In this document: positions 1 through 9,140 of the stretch, piece after piece | Layout: each line of letters starts with the position of its first letter | Position numbering within the stretch: the first letter of the stretch is position 1 | Assembly (NCBI RefSeq): GCF_000055945.1 | Contig: NC_008011.1 | Location: forward strand, 372,001-436,000 | Length of the DNA stretch: 64,000 bases | Reading direction: 5' to 3' | Origin: Lawsonia intracellularis PHE/MN1-00 | GTDB taxonomy: Bacteria; Desulfobacterota; Desulfovibrionia; Desulfovibrionales; Desulfovibrionaceae | The notes under the pieces: generated by a model | The model's database searches: none | What the model was told of the DNA's origin: nothing | The model's input: only the letters and a program-made list of their open reading frames with translations | Translations under genes and position numbers: made by a program

Positions 1-324
1 TTTTTTTATATAAGTTCAAGGATTCTATCTTGAGATATTATTACATAGAAGTGACATACTTTAAAAAAAATTTTTATATTTATAGTAATCTAGTATAGAT
101 AAAAGATATATAATCTATATATTATATCACTTAAATATTACTTTAATAAATATATACTACAATGAATAAATTATCATACATTTTAATTGTGAGCTATCTC
201 AATATAGATATATAATAAAATACCATCATTATTCCTATCAGCTATAGTTTATAACATAAAGATTAATTACAAAGAATTTCATTAGTTTTTTGAAAAAAGA
301 GTAATGAAATAATATAACTAGATA
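1..324. other. Gene-free AT-rich stretch downstream of purM
   Basis: No convincing coding frame is visible on either strand. The sequence is almost entirely A and T, with short self-complementary tracts such as the TATATAATCTATATATTATA run near 106-126. The only structure worth naming is the hairpin at 276-310, listed separately. The gene to the left of the window is not seen. Confidence 0.6.
276..310 (-). terminator. Possible weak terminator hairpin after purM
   Basis: ATTTCATTA (276-284) pairs with TAATGAAAT (302-310). The loop itself contains a T6/A6 pair. It lies 15 bases past the purM stop codon, where a terminator would be expected. The stem is all A/T apart from one G-C pair and the following T tract is poor, so intrinsic termination would be weak. 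Confidence 0.35.
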
Positions 325-1374
325 CTAGTATGTTATGATAACTTGCTCGTCACCAACATTTTGTTTCTCAATAGAACCAATAATCCATGCACTAACTTCC
401 ATAGACTTTAAGATATTCATAGCTCGAGTAACAGAATCATTGGGTATTATGAGTACATATCCAATTCCACAATTAAAAACTTGTAACATTTCTGACCAAG
501 ATAAAGAACCTTGTTCCTGCAACCAATAAAAAATAGGAGGTATATCCCAACTACTAAATTGAATATTTGCTACAACTGATTGTGGTAATACTCTTGGAAT
601 ATTATCATAAAAACCACCACCAGTTATATGAACCATACCTTTAATAGAAATATCTTTAATAAGGTTACAAATAATATCAGAATAAATAAATGTTGGTTTT
701 AATAGTACTTGTTTGAAAGTATCCCGAGAGCCAGGTATAATATTGTCAGGCTCAATAGCACACTGATTAATAATTTGTCGAACAAGAGAGTATCCATTAG
801 AGTGAATACCAGATGATGCTAATCCAATAATGGTATCTCCAACCTTAATAGATGAGCCATCAATTATCTTGGACTGGTCTACAATACCTACACAAAATCC
901 TGCTAAATCATATTCACCTTCTGTATACATACCAGGAAGTTCTGCTGTTTCTCCACCAAGTAAAGCACATCTTGCCTGTTTACATCCCTCGCTAATACCA
1001 TAAATAACTTGAGTGGCTTTATCCACATCAAGCTTAGACGTAGCAAAATAGTCAAGAAAAAATAAAGGACGTGCACCTTGCACTAAAATATCATTTACAC
1101 ACATTGCAACAAGATCAATACCAACTGTGTCATGCTTATTAAAGTCAAAAGCAAATTTTAACTTTGTTCCTACACCATCAGTAGAAGATACTAATACTGG
1201 ATTATCAACCTGAGTAAGATTAAGCTTAAAAAGTCCACCAAAACCACCAAGATCAGAAAGTACACCTTGGATATTTGTTTCTGAAACAAACGATTTAATA
1301 TTTGAGATCAAGGCATTACCTGCATTGATATTAACCCCAGCATTAGTATATGCTTGTGAACGAATTAAAGACAT
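325..1374 (-). CDS. purM: Phosphoribosylformylglycinamidine cyclo-ligase (AIR synthetase)
   Basis: Cytoplasmic purine biosynthesis enzyme that closes the imidazole ring of FGAM to AIR using ATP. The 349 residues match the usual PurM length of about 345. The N-terminal half has the Gly-rich DLGGFGGLF segment followed by STDGVGTKLKFAF, the signature of the PurM/SelD ATP-binding fold. The middle has LLGGETAELPGMY and the C-terminal half has HITGGGFYDNIPRVLP, both family hallmarks. The ATG is preceded by AGGAG with six bases between. It is divergent from the small exported protein at 1444 across 69 bases, so the two probably have back-to-back promoters. No other pur gene is in the window. Confidence 0.96.
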   Translation of the reverse strand: MSLIRSQAYTNAGVNINAGNALISNIKSFVSETNIQGVLSDLGGFGGLFKLNLTQVDNPVLVSSTDGVGTKLKFAFDFNKHDTVGIDLVAMCVNDILVQGARPLFFLDYFATSKLDVDKATQVIYGISEGCKQARCALLGGETAELPGMYTEGEYDLAGFCVGIVDQSKIIDGSSIKVGDTIIGLASSGIHSNGYSLVRQIINQCAIEPDNIIPGSRDTFKQVLLKPTFIYSDIICNLIKDISIKGMVHITGGGFYDNIPRVLPQSVVANIQFSSWDIPPIFYWLQEQGSLSWSEMLQVFNCGIGYVLIIPNDSVTRAMNILKSMEVSAWIIGSIEKQNVGDEQVIITY

Positions 1375-1443
1375 TCTTATCTCCTAGTTATTCATAGTAG
1401 CAGTATGTATTATTATAAAATATACAACAGTAAGGTGTATCTC

Positions 1444-1821
1444 ATGAATAAAAAAAAATCCCTATACCTATTATTCATAGGATATTGCTACCAATTTCAA
1501 ATAAAACGATTACTGTTGTTAATGACTATTATAATAGCAAATACTATATTTGGATTTAAATATATTATTTGTATATCACATGCCTATACAATAACAACAC
1601 CAAATAATCCGAGTATCTTTATAGGAACAGATATTAAAGGTGATAAAATTATTCAAGTTGTAACTCCAATATCAGATATGGAACAACAACCTACCCCACC
1701 ACTTATTATAATACCTAAAGTTTCTGTCCCTTGGGAACCAACTGTTCCAATAGTTAAACCACTTGATACAATTACACCAGCAACACCAAAAGTCCAATCA
1801 ATTAATCCCATGAAAAAATGA
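1444..1821 (+). CDS. Small Pro-rich exported or membrane-anchored protein, function unknown
   Basis: I do not recognise this protein. The frame is open from 1405, but ATG 1444 is chosen because AAGG lies eight bases upstream; this gives 125 residues. The N-terminus is basic (MNKKK) and followed by a hydrophobic stretch at about residues 27-47 that could be an uncleaved anchor or a long signal peptide. The C-terminal 70 residues are rich in Pro, Thr, Ile and Val and contain spaced Pro motifs such as QPTPPLIIIPKVSVPWEP. It ends 21 bases before the Smr-domain gene and is probably co-transcribed with it. Low complexity makes the coding call less certain than for its neighbours. Confidence 0.6.
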   Translation: MNKKKSLYLLFIGYCYQFQIKRLLLLMTIIIANTIFGFKYIICISHAYTITTPNNPSIFIGTDIKGDKIIQVVTPISDMEQQPTPPLIIIPKVSVPWEPTVPIVKPLDTITPATPKVQSINPMKK

Positions 1822-1842
1822 ATAGTACTTAGGACTCAAATA

Positions 1843-2799
1843 ATGACTAAAAATCCTTTTATCACTAGAAAAAAAAAGATACATTATGTAAATAAAAAAA
1901 ATTTACAATCTTGTAATGATAAACAAAAGAATCTAACTAACCAAGATGAACTTACTGATAGCTACAACTTTTTCCCTGTACAAGAAGAACCATCTTCAGA
2001 TGAAGAACTTTTTTTACAACATATAGGACAAACACAGAAAATACATAACAAAAAATATGTATTACCTTATCATAAGGAAAAAATATCTAAAAATATAACT
2101 ATAAATAAAAATTCTAGGAATAAATTAACGTTAGATACAAAAATAGATAAAACAAATAACCAAAAAACAATAAGTAGTAATAAAAGCACTATTCAGACTT
2201 CACAAAGCAATATTCTTTTACCAAATGATAACCTAACTGAAAATAATACTTTTCTTACAGCAGTTAAAGATGTTGTTCCTCTTTCAGGAAAATCACGTAT
2301 TACTACCTATTGTAGACCAACAAAGTGGACTCAAACAGATATAACTTCTCTAACCACAAATAAAAAACCTATTAAATTTAATATCGTAAAAAAAGAAGAA
2401 CAGTTAGAAGGACATATAGAAGGCTTTGATAAAAAATTGTTTACACAACTTCAAAGTGGACTTTTTCGTCCAAAAACAACATTAGACTTACATGGTTTTA
2501 ACATACAACAAGCTTTTTATACAGTAGTAAAATTTTTACACACAGCCTATATAACTGGTCAACAACCTGCTCTAATTATATCTGGACGTGGAAAAAATTC
2601 ACCTCAAGGTATACCTGTGTTAAAAGAAAAACTTTATGAATGGGTTACACAAGAGCCTCTAAAAAGAGTTATTCTTGCATTTTGTACTGCACATGCTCGT
2701 GATGGTGGTACTGGAGCCATCTATATTCTTCTAAGACAGTACAAAAAAACATGGAATATTCACTGGGAACAACGTCCACTAGATCCAGACCTATTATAA
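1843..2799 (+). CDS. Smr-domain protein with long Lys/Asn-rich N-terminal region
   Basis: The last 105 residues or so form a Smr (small MutS-related) domain: TTLDLHGFNIQQAF, the LIISGRGKNSPQG loop and FCTAHARDGGTGAIYILL near the C-terminus. In other proteins this domain acts as a nuclease or nucleic-acid binding module. The domain stands alone, not joined to a MutS2 ATPase. The first 200 residues are rich in Lys, Asn, Thr and Gln and look disordered, possibly with compositional drift from AT bias. The ATG has AGGA nine bases upstream. The substrate (DNA or RNA) cannot be told from sequence. It probably forms an operon with the small exported protein just upstream. Confidence 0.85.
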   Translation: MTKNPFITRKKKIHYVNKKNLQSCNDKQKNLTNQDELTDSYNFFPVQEEPSSDEELFLQHIGQTQKIHNKKYVLPYHKEKISKNITINKNSRNKLTLDTKIDKTNNQKTISSNKSTIQTSQSNILLPNDNLTENNTFLTAVKDVVPLSGKSRITTYCRPTKWTQTDITSLTTNKKPIKFNIVKKEEQLEGHIEGFDKKLFTQLQSGLFRPKTTLDLHGFNIQQAFYTVVKFLHTAYITGQQPALIISGRGKNSPQGIPVLKEKLYEWVTQEPLKRVILAFCTAHARDGGTGAIYILLRQYKKTWNIHWEQRPLDPDLL

Positions 2800-2853
2800 A
2801 ATCAAATAGTCTACTTTACTAATCTAAAGAACTAGTTAACCTCAGATACTAGC

Positions 2854-3126
2854 TTAACTAGCTTGTTTAGCAATATTTAAAGACTTTGTTAAATGAGAAA
2901 CTTTACGTGCAGCTTTTTTCCAATGAATAACACCTTTTTTAGCTGCTTTATCTATAGTAGATGTAGCAGTTATTAAAAGTTGCTCTGCTTTTTCATGCTC
3001 ATTACTTGTAATAGCAGTATGAACAGATTTTATTACATTTTTTATACGAGTCTTTACTGCACGATTACGTAATGTACGCTTTATACTCTGTCTATGTCTC
3101 TTAATAGCAGACTTATGATTAGCCAC
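2854..3126 (-). CDS. rpsT: 30S ribosomal protein S20
   Basis: Primary binding protein of the 16S rRNA body in the small subunit. A TTG upstream at 3138 would add MEEI, but the GTG at 3126 has GGAGG upstream with five bases between and gives the standard S20 N-terminus [13 protein letters not shown] after the initiator Met, so GTG 3126 is the start and the product has 90 residues. The protein is rich in Lys, Arg and Ala as expected, with the [10 protein letters not shown] helix. It lies downstream of glyS on the same strand with a 93-base gap, so it may have its own promoter. Confidence 0.96.
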   Translation of the reverse strand: MANHKSAIKRHRQSIKRTLRNRAVKTRIKNVIKSVHTAITSNEHEKAEQLLITATSTIDKAAKKGVIHWKKAARKVSHLTKSLNIAKQAS

Positions 3127-3219
3127 AATTTCCTCCAATATAAATTATAAATATAGGTTATAAAATTGGTCTTTTAACTACTAACTTTAAAAACTTCTGT
3201 CAATATATGAATTAATTCA

Positions 3220-5307
3220 TTATATCTGTAAAACTGAAAAATCTGCAAGGCTTTCAATATACAAAAGTAATGCTTTAAGAAGGTTTAATCTATTTCTTCT
3301 TACTTCTATGTCATTAGACATTATCATTACTTGATCAAAAAATGTATTAATAGCTGGTTGTAATTTTAGTAACATCATAAAAACAGGTAAACTAGCTGTT
3401 TGACTTTCTTGATTAAACTTATTTACTGCTATCATTAGTTTCTCTGCCAATACTTTTTCAGCAGTATCCTTAAATAAAGAGGGATTCCAATGTCCAGTTA
3501 ATACAATTTCCGTTTCTTTATCTTGCTTTTTAATGATATTAATAACACGTTTAATTGTCTGAACTAATTGGGAAAAGTCTTCATGTTGGCTCAATAAAAT
3601 AAAGCTATCTAATCTATCTTTTATAGACCATAATTGACTTGTCTGTGTACTTACTATAGCCTCTACTACCAATGTATCATACCCTAATGCCAAAAAATAA
3701 TTTTTTAACCGTGCTATAATAAATTCATGTAACTTTTGTAATACATCCTCAGGAGCTAATTTCCAAGATACATTTACAAAGTTATCTTGAGCTCTTGTAT
3801 AAAGCTGATGTAAATTGATTGGATATTCTTTTTCAATCAAAATACGAATAATTCCTAATGCGCATCGACGTAATCCATAAGGATCAGCTGTTCCTGTTGG
3901 AATTATACCACATCCAAAGCAGCCTACAAGTGTATCAATTTTATCGGCTATAGAAAGAATAGCACCAAGATCTGTTACAGGAACGTCAGTATCAGGCCCA
4001 GAAGGTAAGTATTGTTCAGCAATGGCTGTTGCAATGGACTCAGACTCTCCTTTGTGTCGAGCATATATTCCTCCCATCACACCTTGCAATTCTGGGAACT
4101 CTTCAACCATTTTAGAAACAAGGTCTACTTTAGAAAGTGAACCAGCTTTTCTAGCTTCTTCAGCATTACTAGTTGGTATATACTTAGCAATCCACTCACA
4201 TAGTAGACTAACTCGATGTTCTTTCTGAGCAATACTACCAAGTGGATCAAGGAAAATAAGATGAGTAAGTTTTTCTTGCCATTCATCAAATGAACTATTG
4301 ATATCTTCATTCCAAAAAAATCGGGCATCTTCAAGTCTTGCTTGTAAAACTCTCTCCCAACCTTGCTTCACTAATGCAAGATCAGGAGGAGTCATATTTA
4401 ACACTGTAAGAAAATAAGGTAATAAATTACCCTGGCTATCTAAGATACCAAAGCTTTTTTGATGGGTTTCTATACTTGTTAAAAGCACTTCTCTAGGTAA
4501 GTTAAGAAAGACAGAATTAATAGTTCCTAACAAAGGGTAAGGATGTTCTACTAATCCTATGACTTCATTCAACAACCTTTCATTCCAATTGACAACCCCT
4601 CCTATGAGCTGTGCTTCCTTATTTCCTAATTGAAGAATACTATCTTTTCGACTATTAGGATCAAGTATTACATTCCCAACTTCTTTTAATAACATGTAAT
4701 AATCTGTAGAGGAAGGCACTTCAATAAATGGAACATTATTATTTCTTAGTCCAACAGTATTTCTATTTGAATGAATCCCAGCTAACTCAAAAGGTACAAT
4801 ATCTGAATCTAATAAAGCCATAATCCAACGTATTGGACGGATAAAAGTAAAGGGATTATTTCCCCATCGCATACGTTTTGGAAGAGGTAAAGCAGTAATA
4901 ATTTCAGGACATAACCTAGCTAAAACTTCTTTTGTAGGGATACCACCTTTTACTTTCAATCCTGAAATATATTCTCCCCTATCTGTTGATATCTGTGAAA
5001 GTGAACCTATGGTTATACCTAAATTTTTTGCAAATCCTTCAGCAGCCTTAGTTGGATTGCCATCTTTATCAAAAGCTATATTTATAGGTGGACCTATAAC
5101 AACCTCTTCACAATGAGGCTGAATCATATCAAGCCCTTTAATACATACAACAAGTCTACGTGGTGTGGAATAATCAGATACTTCTGTAGGTCGATAACCC
5201 ATTGATTGAAGAGAATCTAAAAAACGAACTCCAAGCTCTGATTGAAGTTCTAGAAGAAAACGAGCAGGAAGTTCTTCAGTACCAATTTCAAGAATAAAAG
5301 TAGCCAT
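3220..5307 (-). CDS. glyS: Glycyl-tRNA synthetase, beta subunit
   Basis: The 695-residue beta subunit of the bacterial alpha2beta2 glycyl-tRNA synthetase, which recognises tRNA-Gly. The N-terminus FILEIGTEELPARFL is the classic start of the family, followed by STPRRLVV and PLPKRMRWG. The HD-like region around TGTADPYGLRRCALGIIRI and a C-terminal DALR-type anticodon-binding region are present. Length matches the family at about 690. It starts 5 bases after the glyQ stop, so the two are co-translated as an operon. Confidence 0.97.
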   Translation of the reverse strand: MATFILEIGTEELPARFLLELQSELGVRFLDSLQSMGYRPTEVSDYSTPRRLVVCIKGLDMIQPHCEEVVIGPPINIAFDKDGNPTKAAEGFAKNLGITIGSLSQISTDRGEYISGLKVKGGIPTKEVLARLCPEIITALPLPKRMRWGNNPFTFIRPIRWIMALLDSDIVPFELAGIHSNRNTVGLRNNNVPFIEVPSSTDYYMLLKEVGNVILDPNSRKDSILQLGNKEAQLIGGVVNWNERLLNEVIGLVEHPYPLLGTINSVFLNLPREVLLTSIETHQKSFGILDSQGNLLPYFLTVLNMTPPDLALVKQGWERVLQARLEDARFFWNEDINSSFDEWQEKLTHLIFLDPLGSIAQKEHRVSLLCEWIAKYIPTSNAEEARKAGSLSKVDLVSKMVEEFPELQGVMGGIYARHKGESESIATAIAEQYLPSGPDTDVPVTDLGAILSIADKIDTLVGCFGCGIIPTGTADPYGLRRCALGIIRILIEKEYPINLHQLYTRAQDNFVNVSWKLAPEDVLQKLHEFIIARLKNYFLALGYDTLVVEAIVSTQTSQLWSIKDRLDSFILLSQHEDFSQLVQTIKRVINIIKKQDKETEIVLTGHWNPSLFKDTAEKVLAEKLMIAVNKFNQESQTASLPVFMMLLKLQPAINTFFDQVMIMSNDIEVRRNRLNLLKALLLYIESLADFSVLQI

Positions 5308-5312
5308 ACTAT

Positions 5313-6197
5313 CTAAATCTCTCCACTACCCTTGAGCAGCATAGGATAACCCATTTTTTCTCGTTGTAATGCATAGAGTTTTGCAATACTAGAGGCAAGT
5401 GCTCGGACTTTACTTATATAACTTGCTCGTTCTGTTGTGGAAATTGCACCACGTGCATCTAACAAATTAAATGTGTGTGAACACTTAAGACAATAATCGT
5501 ATGCTGGCCAAACAAAACCTTTCTTAATAAGCTGTCTACATTCATTATCAAAATCTTTGAAAAGTTTAAGTAACATAGAAACATCACTTTCATCAAAATT
5601 ATACGATGACTGCTCTACTTCATTTTGATGATACATTTGACCATATGTAACATATTCATTCCACTGTAAATCATAGACTGAATCTTTTTCTTGAAGATAC
5701 ATAGCCAATCTTTCTAATCCATATGTCAACTCTACACTAATAGGTTCTAGGTCTATCCCTCCAACCTGTTGAAAATATGTAAACTGTGTAACCTCCATAC
5801 CATCAAGCCATATTTCCCAACCTAATCCCCATGCTCCAAGTGTAGGAGATTCCCAGTCATCCTCAACAAAACGTATATCATGAAGTGTAGAGTCAATTCC
5901 AAGGATTTGAAGACTTCCTAAGTATTGTTCAATAATATCATCTGGGGATGGCTTTAATACTACTTGAAACTGAAAGTAACTTTGTAAACGATTAGGGTTT
6001 TCTCCATAACGACCGTCTGTTGGACGACGAGATGGCTCTATGTAAGCTACACTCCATGGCTCAGGGCCTATTACACGCAAAAATGTTGCAGGATTAAATG
6101 TACCAGCTCCACATTCAATATCCATAGGCTGTGCAATCACGCATCCTCTACTAGACCAATATTTTTGTAGCATAAAAATAATATCTTGAAAGTACAT
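5313..6197 (-). CDS. glyQ: Glycyl-tRNA synthetase, alpha subunit
   Basis: Catalytic alpha subunit (294 residues) of the heterotetrameric glycyl-tRNA synthetase that activates glycine and charges tRNA-Gly. Motifs of the class II core are plain: [19 protein letters not shown], the [16 protein letters not shown] loop and [20 protein letters not shown]. The start ATG has AAGGA six bases upstream. It is followed immediately by glyS. The gap to recO is 55 bases, so recO, glyQ and glyS may lie on one transcript. Confidence 0.97.
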   Translation of the reverse strand: MYFQDIIFMLQKYWSSRGCVIAQPMDIECGAGTFNPATFLRVIGPEPWSVAYIEPSRRPTDGRYGENPNRLQSYFQFQVVLKPSPDDIIEQYLGSLQILGIDSTLHDIRFVEDDWESPTLGAWGLGWEIWLDGMEVTQFTYFQQVGGIDLEPISVELTYGLERLAMYLQEKDSVYDLQWNEYVTYGQMYHQNEVEQSSYNFDESDVSMLLKLFKDFDNECRQLIKKGFVWPAYDYCLKCSHTFNLLDARGAISTTERASYISKVRALASSIAKLYALQREKMGYPMLLKGSGEI

Positions 6198-6252
6198 GTA
6201 GTTCCTTATTTAACTAGTAAAGAACACTAGATGCCTAGATTCCATAGTAAAA

Positions 6253-7002
6253 CTAAACTTTTAAAAATCGTCCTTTGGACCATGTAATACCTAAATGATA
6301 TTCAACAAACGCATTAATTATCTCTGTACATTCATACTTTTGAGCTGCTGCTGACTTTGTATTTTCAGAAAGTTTCCAATCATATGGCGATGCTAACTGA
6401 ACACGTTTTAGAAGTTCAAGGCTTTCATATCCTATAGCAATTGGAGTTTTTATATAATTTATACATATTGAACATACAATAATTCCATCTGAAATCCCAA
6501 AAAAACCTTTATTATTAATTAGCCTACCACATTTTGCACAATTAGAAAAAATAGGTGCATATCCTTGTTCAGAAGCTATACGTAAGCGAAATAAAATAGG
6601 GATAATTTCATAAGGTTGAGTATTTTTTTCAAAGAAATAGAATAATTCTTTCATTAAAGTATAAACAGGTGGTGCAGCATCTGAACTTACACCAACAACT
6701 TCCAAAAATCGTATACAATTTATAAATGCACCAAATCTATTTTTATTTGTTCGTAATTGTATAGGCCCATTAATTAGTGATGCTTCTTGTAAGTTTAAAA
6801 AACGACCGTTTCGACTTGTTTGGACTCTTACTTGTATCTCATTTAATATTCCAAGGCACCCACAGAAACGTCTACGGCTACGATGACCTCCAAATGCAAA
6901 GGCTGAAATAACACCATGCTGTGAAGTAAGTAATTTAACCCATACATCTGATTCTCTAAATGAGCCTAACTCTAGAATAATAGCATTATCTAACCATTCC
7001 AT
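6253..7002 (-). CDS. recO: DNA repair protein RecO
   Basis: Recombination mediator that works with RecR and RecF to load RecA at single-stranded gaps. The N-terminal OB fold is visible (ILELGSFRESDVWVKLLTSQHGVISAFAFG). The C-terminal part has a zinc-type Cys quartet, CAKC followed by CSIC, at about residues 149-182, as in many RecO proteins. Its 249 residues fit the family. The gene starts 4 bases after the stop of the RodZ-like gene, so it is translated as part of that operon. Confidence 0.92.
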   Translation of the reverse strand: MEWLDNAIILELGSFRESDVWVKLLTSQHGVISAFAFGGHRSRRRFCGCLGILNEIQVRVQTSRNGRFLNLQEASLINGPIQLRTNKNRFGAFINCIRFLEVVGVSSDAAPPVYTLMKELFYFFEKNTQPYEIIPILFRLRIASEQGYAPIFSNCAKCGRLINNKGFFGISDGIIVCSICINYIKTPIAIGYESLELLKRVQLASPYDWKLSENTKSAAAQKYECTEIINAFVEYHLGITWSKGRFLKV

Positions 7003-7006
7003 GTGA

Positions 7007-8026
7007 CTAGTTTTGGGAAACTAAAGGAAGAGTGATCGTTTTTACTTGACCAGAGCGACCTACTGGTGGAAGTTTTTCTCCATTATACTTTAACTCAATA
7101 CCACCTGCATTTCCAAGTTTTAAAACAAGACTTTTACTAAATGATAATGCAACTAGTTGTCCTTGTTGAACATAAAATTGACGAGTTTCTGTCTTATCTG
7201 CTGTAGAGTGTACCCAACAGTCTTCTAATCCCTTAAGAACAACTATATTTTTCTTCCCAGGTTTATTCATATGTACAGGTTCTACAACACTCTTATCAGA
7301 TACATCAGACTTATCAGACTTATTTGTCATATCAGTAGATTGAGAAAAACTTTTTTCATCTAACTGGGCTGATAATTGGGAACTACTATCTTCTTTAGAT
7401 GATAGCTCTAATTCTTTCTTAATTACTATGTGATCCTGAAAATTCTCTGGTATTTTTGTCACTACTACAGAAGAATTACTTTTTATATTTTCCTGACTCT
7501 GCTGCTGTGGTAAAGATAATGAACCTTCAGATTGATTTTCTTCTTTTTTTTGATTGGGTAATACCTCTTTTTTACCACTATCTGTCATTTGAGCTATTAC
7601 ATCAAAAGAACTGAAGGTTATATCACTAGAATAAAATAACCAACTACCTGCTAATATACATAAAAAAGTTAAGATACTTCCCCAAACATATGGCGAAAAA
7701 AACTTTTTCTTTTTAAAAGGATAATCCTCTCCCTCATCATTTGTTTTTTCAGTATGCTCAATTCGATAAAAAATTGATGTTAACTCATACTCTGGAATAT
7801 CTAAAAATTGAGCATAAGAACGTATAAACCCTTTAGTATATACTAAGTGTGGCAATGAATCGATTGTTCCTTCTTCTATTGCTTGTAAGGTATGAATAGA
7901 TATTTTTAAATAAATACTAATATCTTCAAGTCGATATCCTTTTTTTACTCTTTCTTGATAAAGAAGAGAACCAATCTCTTTTAATGCAGAATGTACTTCT
8001 TGGCTATTATCTATATGATTCTCCAT
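7007..8026 (-). CDS. RodZ-like helix-turn-helix membrane protein
   Basis: A 339-residue protein with the RodZ layout. Residues about 17-85 are an Xre-type helix-turn-helix (LEDISIYLKISIHTLQAIEE, then YTKGFIRSYAQFLDI). After a charged stretch comes a single membrane segment near residues 112-130 (WGSILTFLCILAGSWLFY). A Ser/Glu/Gln-rich linker follows, then a C-terminal DUF4115-type beta domain (LEDCWVHSTADKTETRQF through IELKYNGEKLPPVG). RodZ links MreB to the cell wall machinery; whether this homologue does so is inferred. The linker holds a small repeat, KSDKSDVSDKS. It overlaps nothing and precedes recO by 4 bases. Confidence 0.85.
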   Translation of the reverse strand: MENHIDNSQEVHSALKEIGSLLYQERVKKGYRLEDISIYLKISIHTLQAIEEGTIDSLPHLVYTKGFIRSYAQFLDIPEYELTSIFYRIEHTEKTNDEGEDYPFKKKKFFSPYVWGSILTFLCILAGSWLFYSSDITFSSFDVIAQMTDSGKKEVLPNQKKEENQSEGSLSLPQQQSQENIKSNSSVVVTKIPENFQDHIVIKKELELSSKEDSSSQLSAQLDEKSFSQSTDMTNKSDKSDVSDKSVVEPVHMNKPGKKNIVVLKGLEDCWVHSTADKTETRQFYVQQGQLVALSFSKSLVLKLGNAGGIELKYNGEKLPPVGRSGQVKTITLPLVSQN

Positions 8027-8044
8027 TAGGGCCTCTTTAGCAAG

Positions 8045-8971
8045 CTAATATCTAATATCAACTACTGCACGTTTACGAAGTTGATCAGTATATTCTTTGA
8101 ATCGTTCTTCAAGTTTTGGCTCACGAAGAATTTCTTCAATATAAGGGGTCAAAGTTTCAAGTGTCTGAGGCTCTCCTTTTATAATATTAATAAGCTTTAA
8201 CTGACCTTGTAATCCATTTATATCAATTAAAGATGTAACCTCTCCTGGCTTCATAGTTGAAAGTTGTTCCAACCACTCTGGATTTAAGTCTTCTATATCT
8301 ATAGAGCCAAGATCGCCACCCTCTTTTGCTTTTGGACCAACAGATACTTTTTTTACTACTTCTTCAAAAGATACTGAACCAGATTTAATACGAGCAGCCC
8401 AATCTTTTGCATTAATATCAGGAGGATAAACTAATATTGCTAATTGTAGCTGATTATTATTTTTAAGTTTATCATGATTCTTTTGATAATAATCTTCTAT
8501 TTCTTTCTTTGTAACAACAATTTTTCTCCCAACCATTGCTCCTAGAAGGCGAGAACGTAATATACTACTACGAATACGTTCTTTAAAACTATCTTCTGTC
8601 AGATGTTGCAACTCTAACTGATATTGAAACTCTTCAGGAGTAAGTTGGCTCTTAGCAATAAAGTTATGATATTCACTTTCAACTTCATCTTTACCCACAT
8701 TAACATGGAGACGCTCTGCCTCTTGTGTAAGAATAAGATTACTAATCATACCTTCTAATATAGCTTTTTCTAACTGTTCAACTTTTGCTTTATCAGCAGG
8801 ATTATTAGGATTAAGTTGTTGTCTAAAAATTTCTGGAGCAGTTTCAGCTTGTAGATCAAATAAGGTAATTATTTCTCCATTAACAACAGCAACAGTCTTA
8901 TTAATAAACTGTTCAGCGGATACAGGTAATATACTTATAAATAATAACAATAAAAAAATAAAAAAACGCAA
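8045..8971 (-). CDS. SurA-type periplasmic peptidyl-prolyl isomerase/chaperone
   Basis: Begins with a signal peptide (MRFFIFLLLLFISILPVSA), so it is exported. Residues about 25-160 resemble the SurA N-terminal chaperone domain (NKTVAVVNGEIITLFDLQ). Residues about 170-265 form one parvulin domain, with the characteristic GGDLGSIDIEDLNPEW and MKPGEVTSLI segments. At 308 residues it has one parvulin domain, where E. coli SurA has two. Its likely role is outer-membrane protein folding. It lies 18 bases upstream of the RodZ-like gene on the same strand. Confidence 0.88.
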   Translation of the reverse strand: MRFFIFLLLLFISILPVSAEQFINKTVAVVNGEIITLFDLQAETAPEIFRQQLNPNNPADKAKVEQLEKAILEGMISNLILTQEAERLHVNVGKDEVESEYHNFIAKSQLTPEEFQYQLELQHLTEDSFKERIRSSILRSRLLGAMVGRKIVVTKKEIEDYYQKNHDKLKNNNQLQLAILVYPPDINAKDWAARIKSGSVSFEEVVKKVSVGPKAKEGGDLGSIDIEDLNPEWLEQLSTMKPGEVTSLIDINGLQGQLKLINIIKGEPQTLETLTPYIEEILREPKLEERFKEYTDQLRKRAVVDIRY

Positions 8972-9140
8972 TACTTCTCTCCTAACAATGCACTAATTAA
9001 CCAGTTGTACTAATTTGTGCAATAATAATGTAAAACTTAGCTTCATTTTAAAAAATATGCAATGTATTAAAAGACATAACTTATTACCAATATTAACTAT
9101 ATACCCTTAATAACATGTAAAATAATACAACATCAACAAC

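Noticed and set aside
335-529. Plus-strand frame of 64 codons opposite purM
   Set aside because: It lies wholly inside the well-supported purM gene and has no family resemblance or ribosome binding site.
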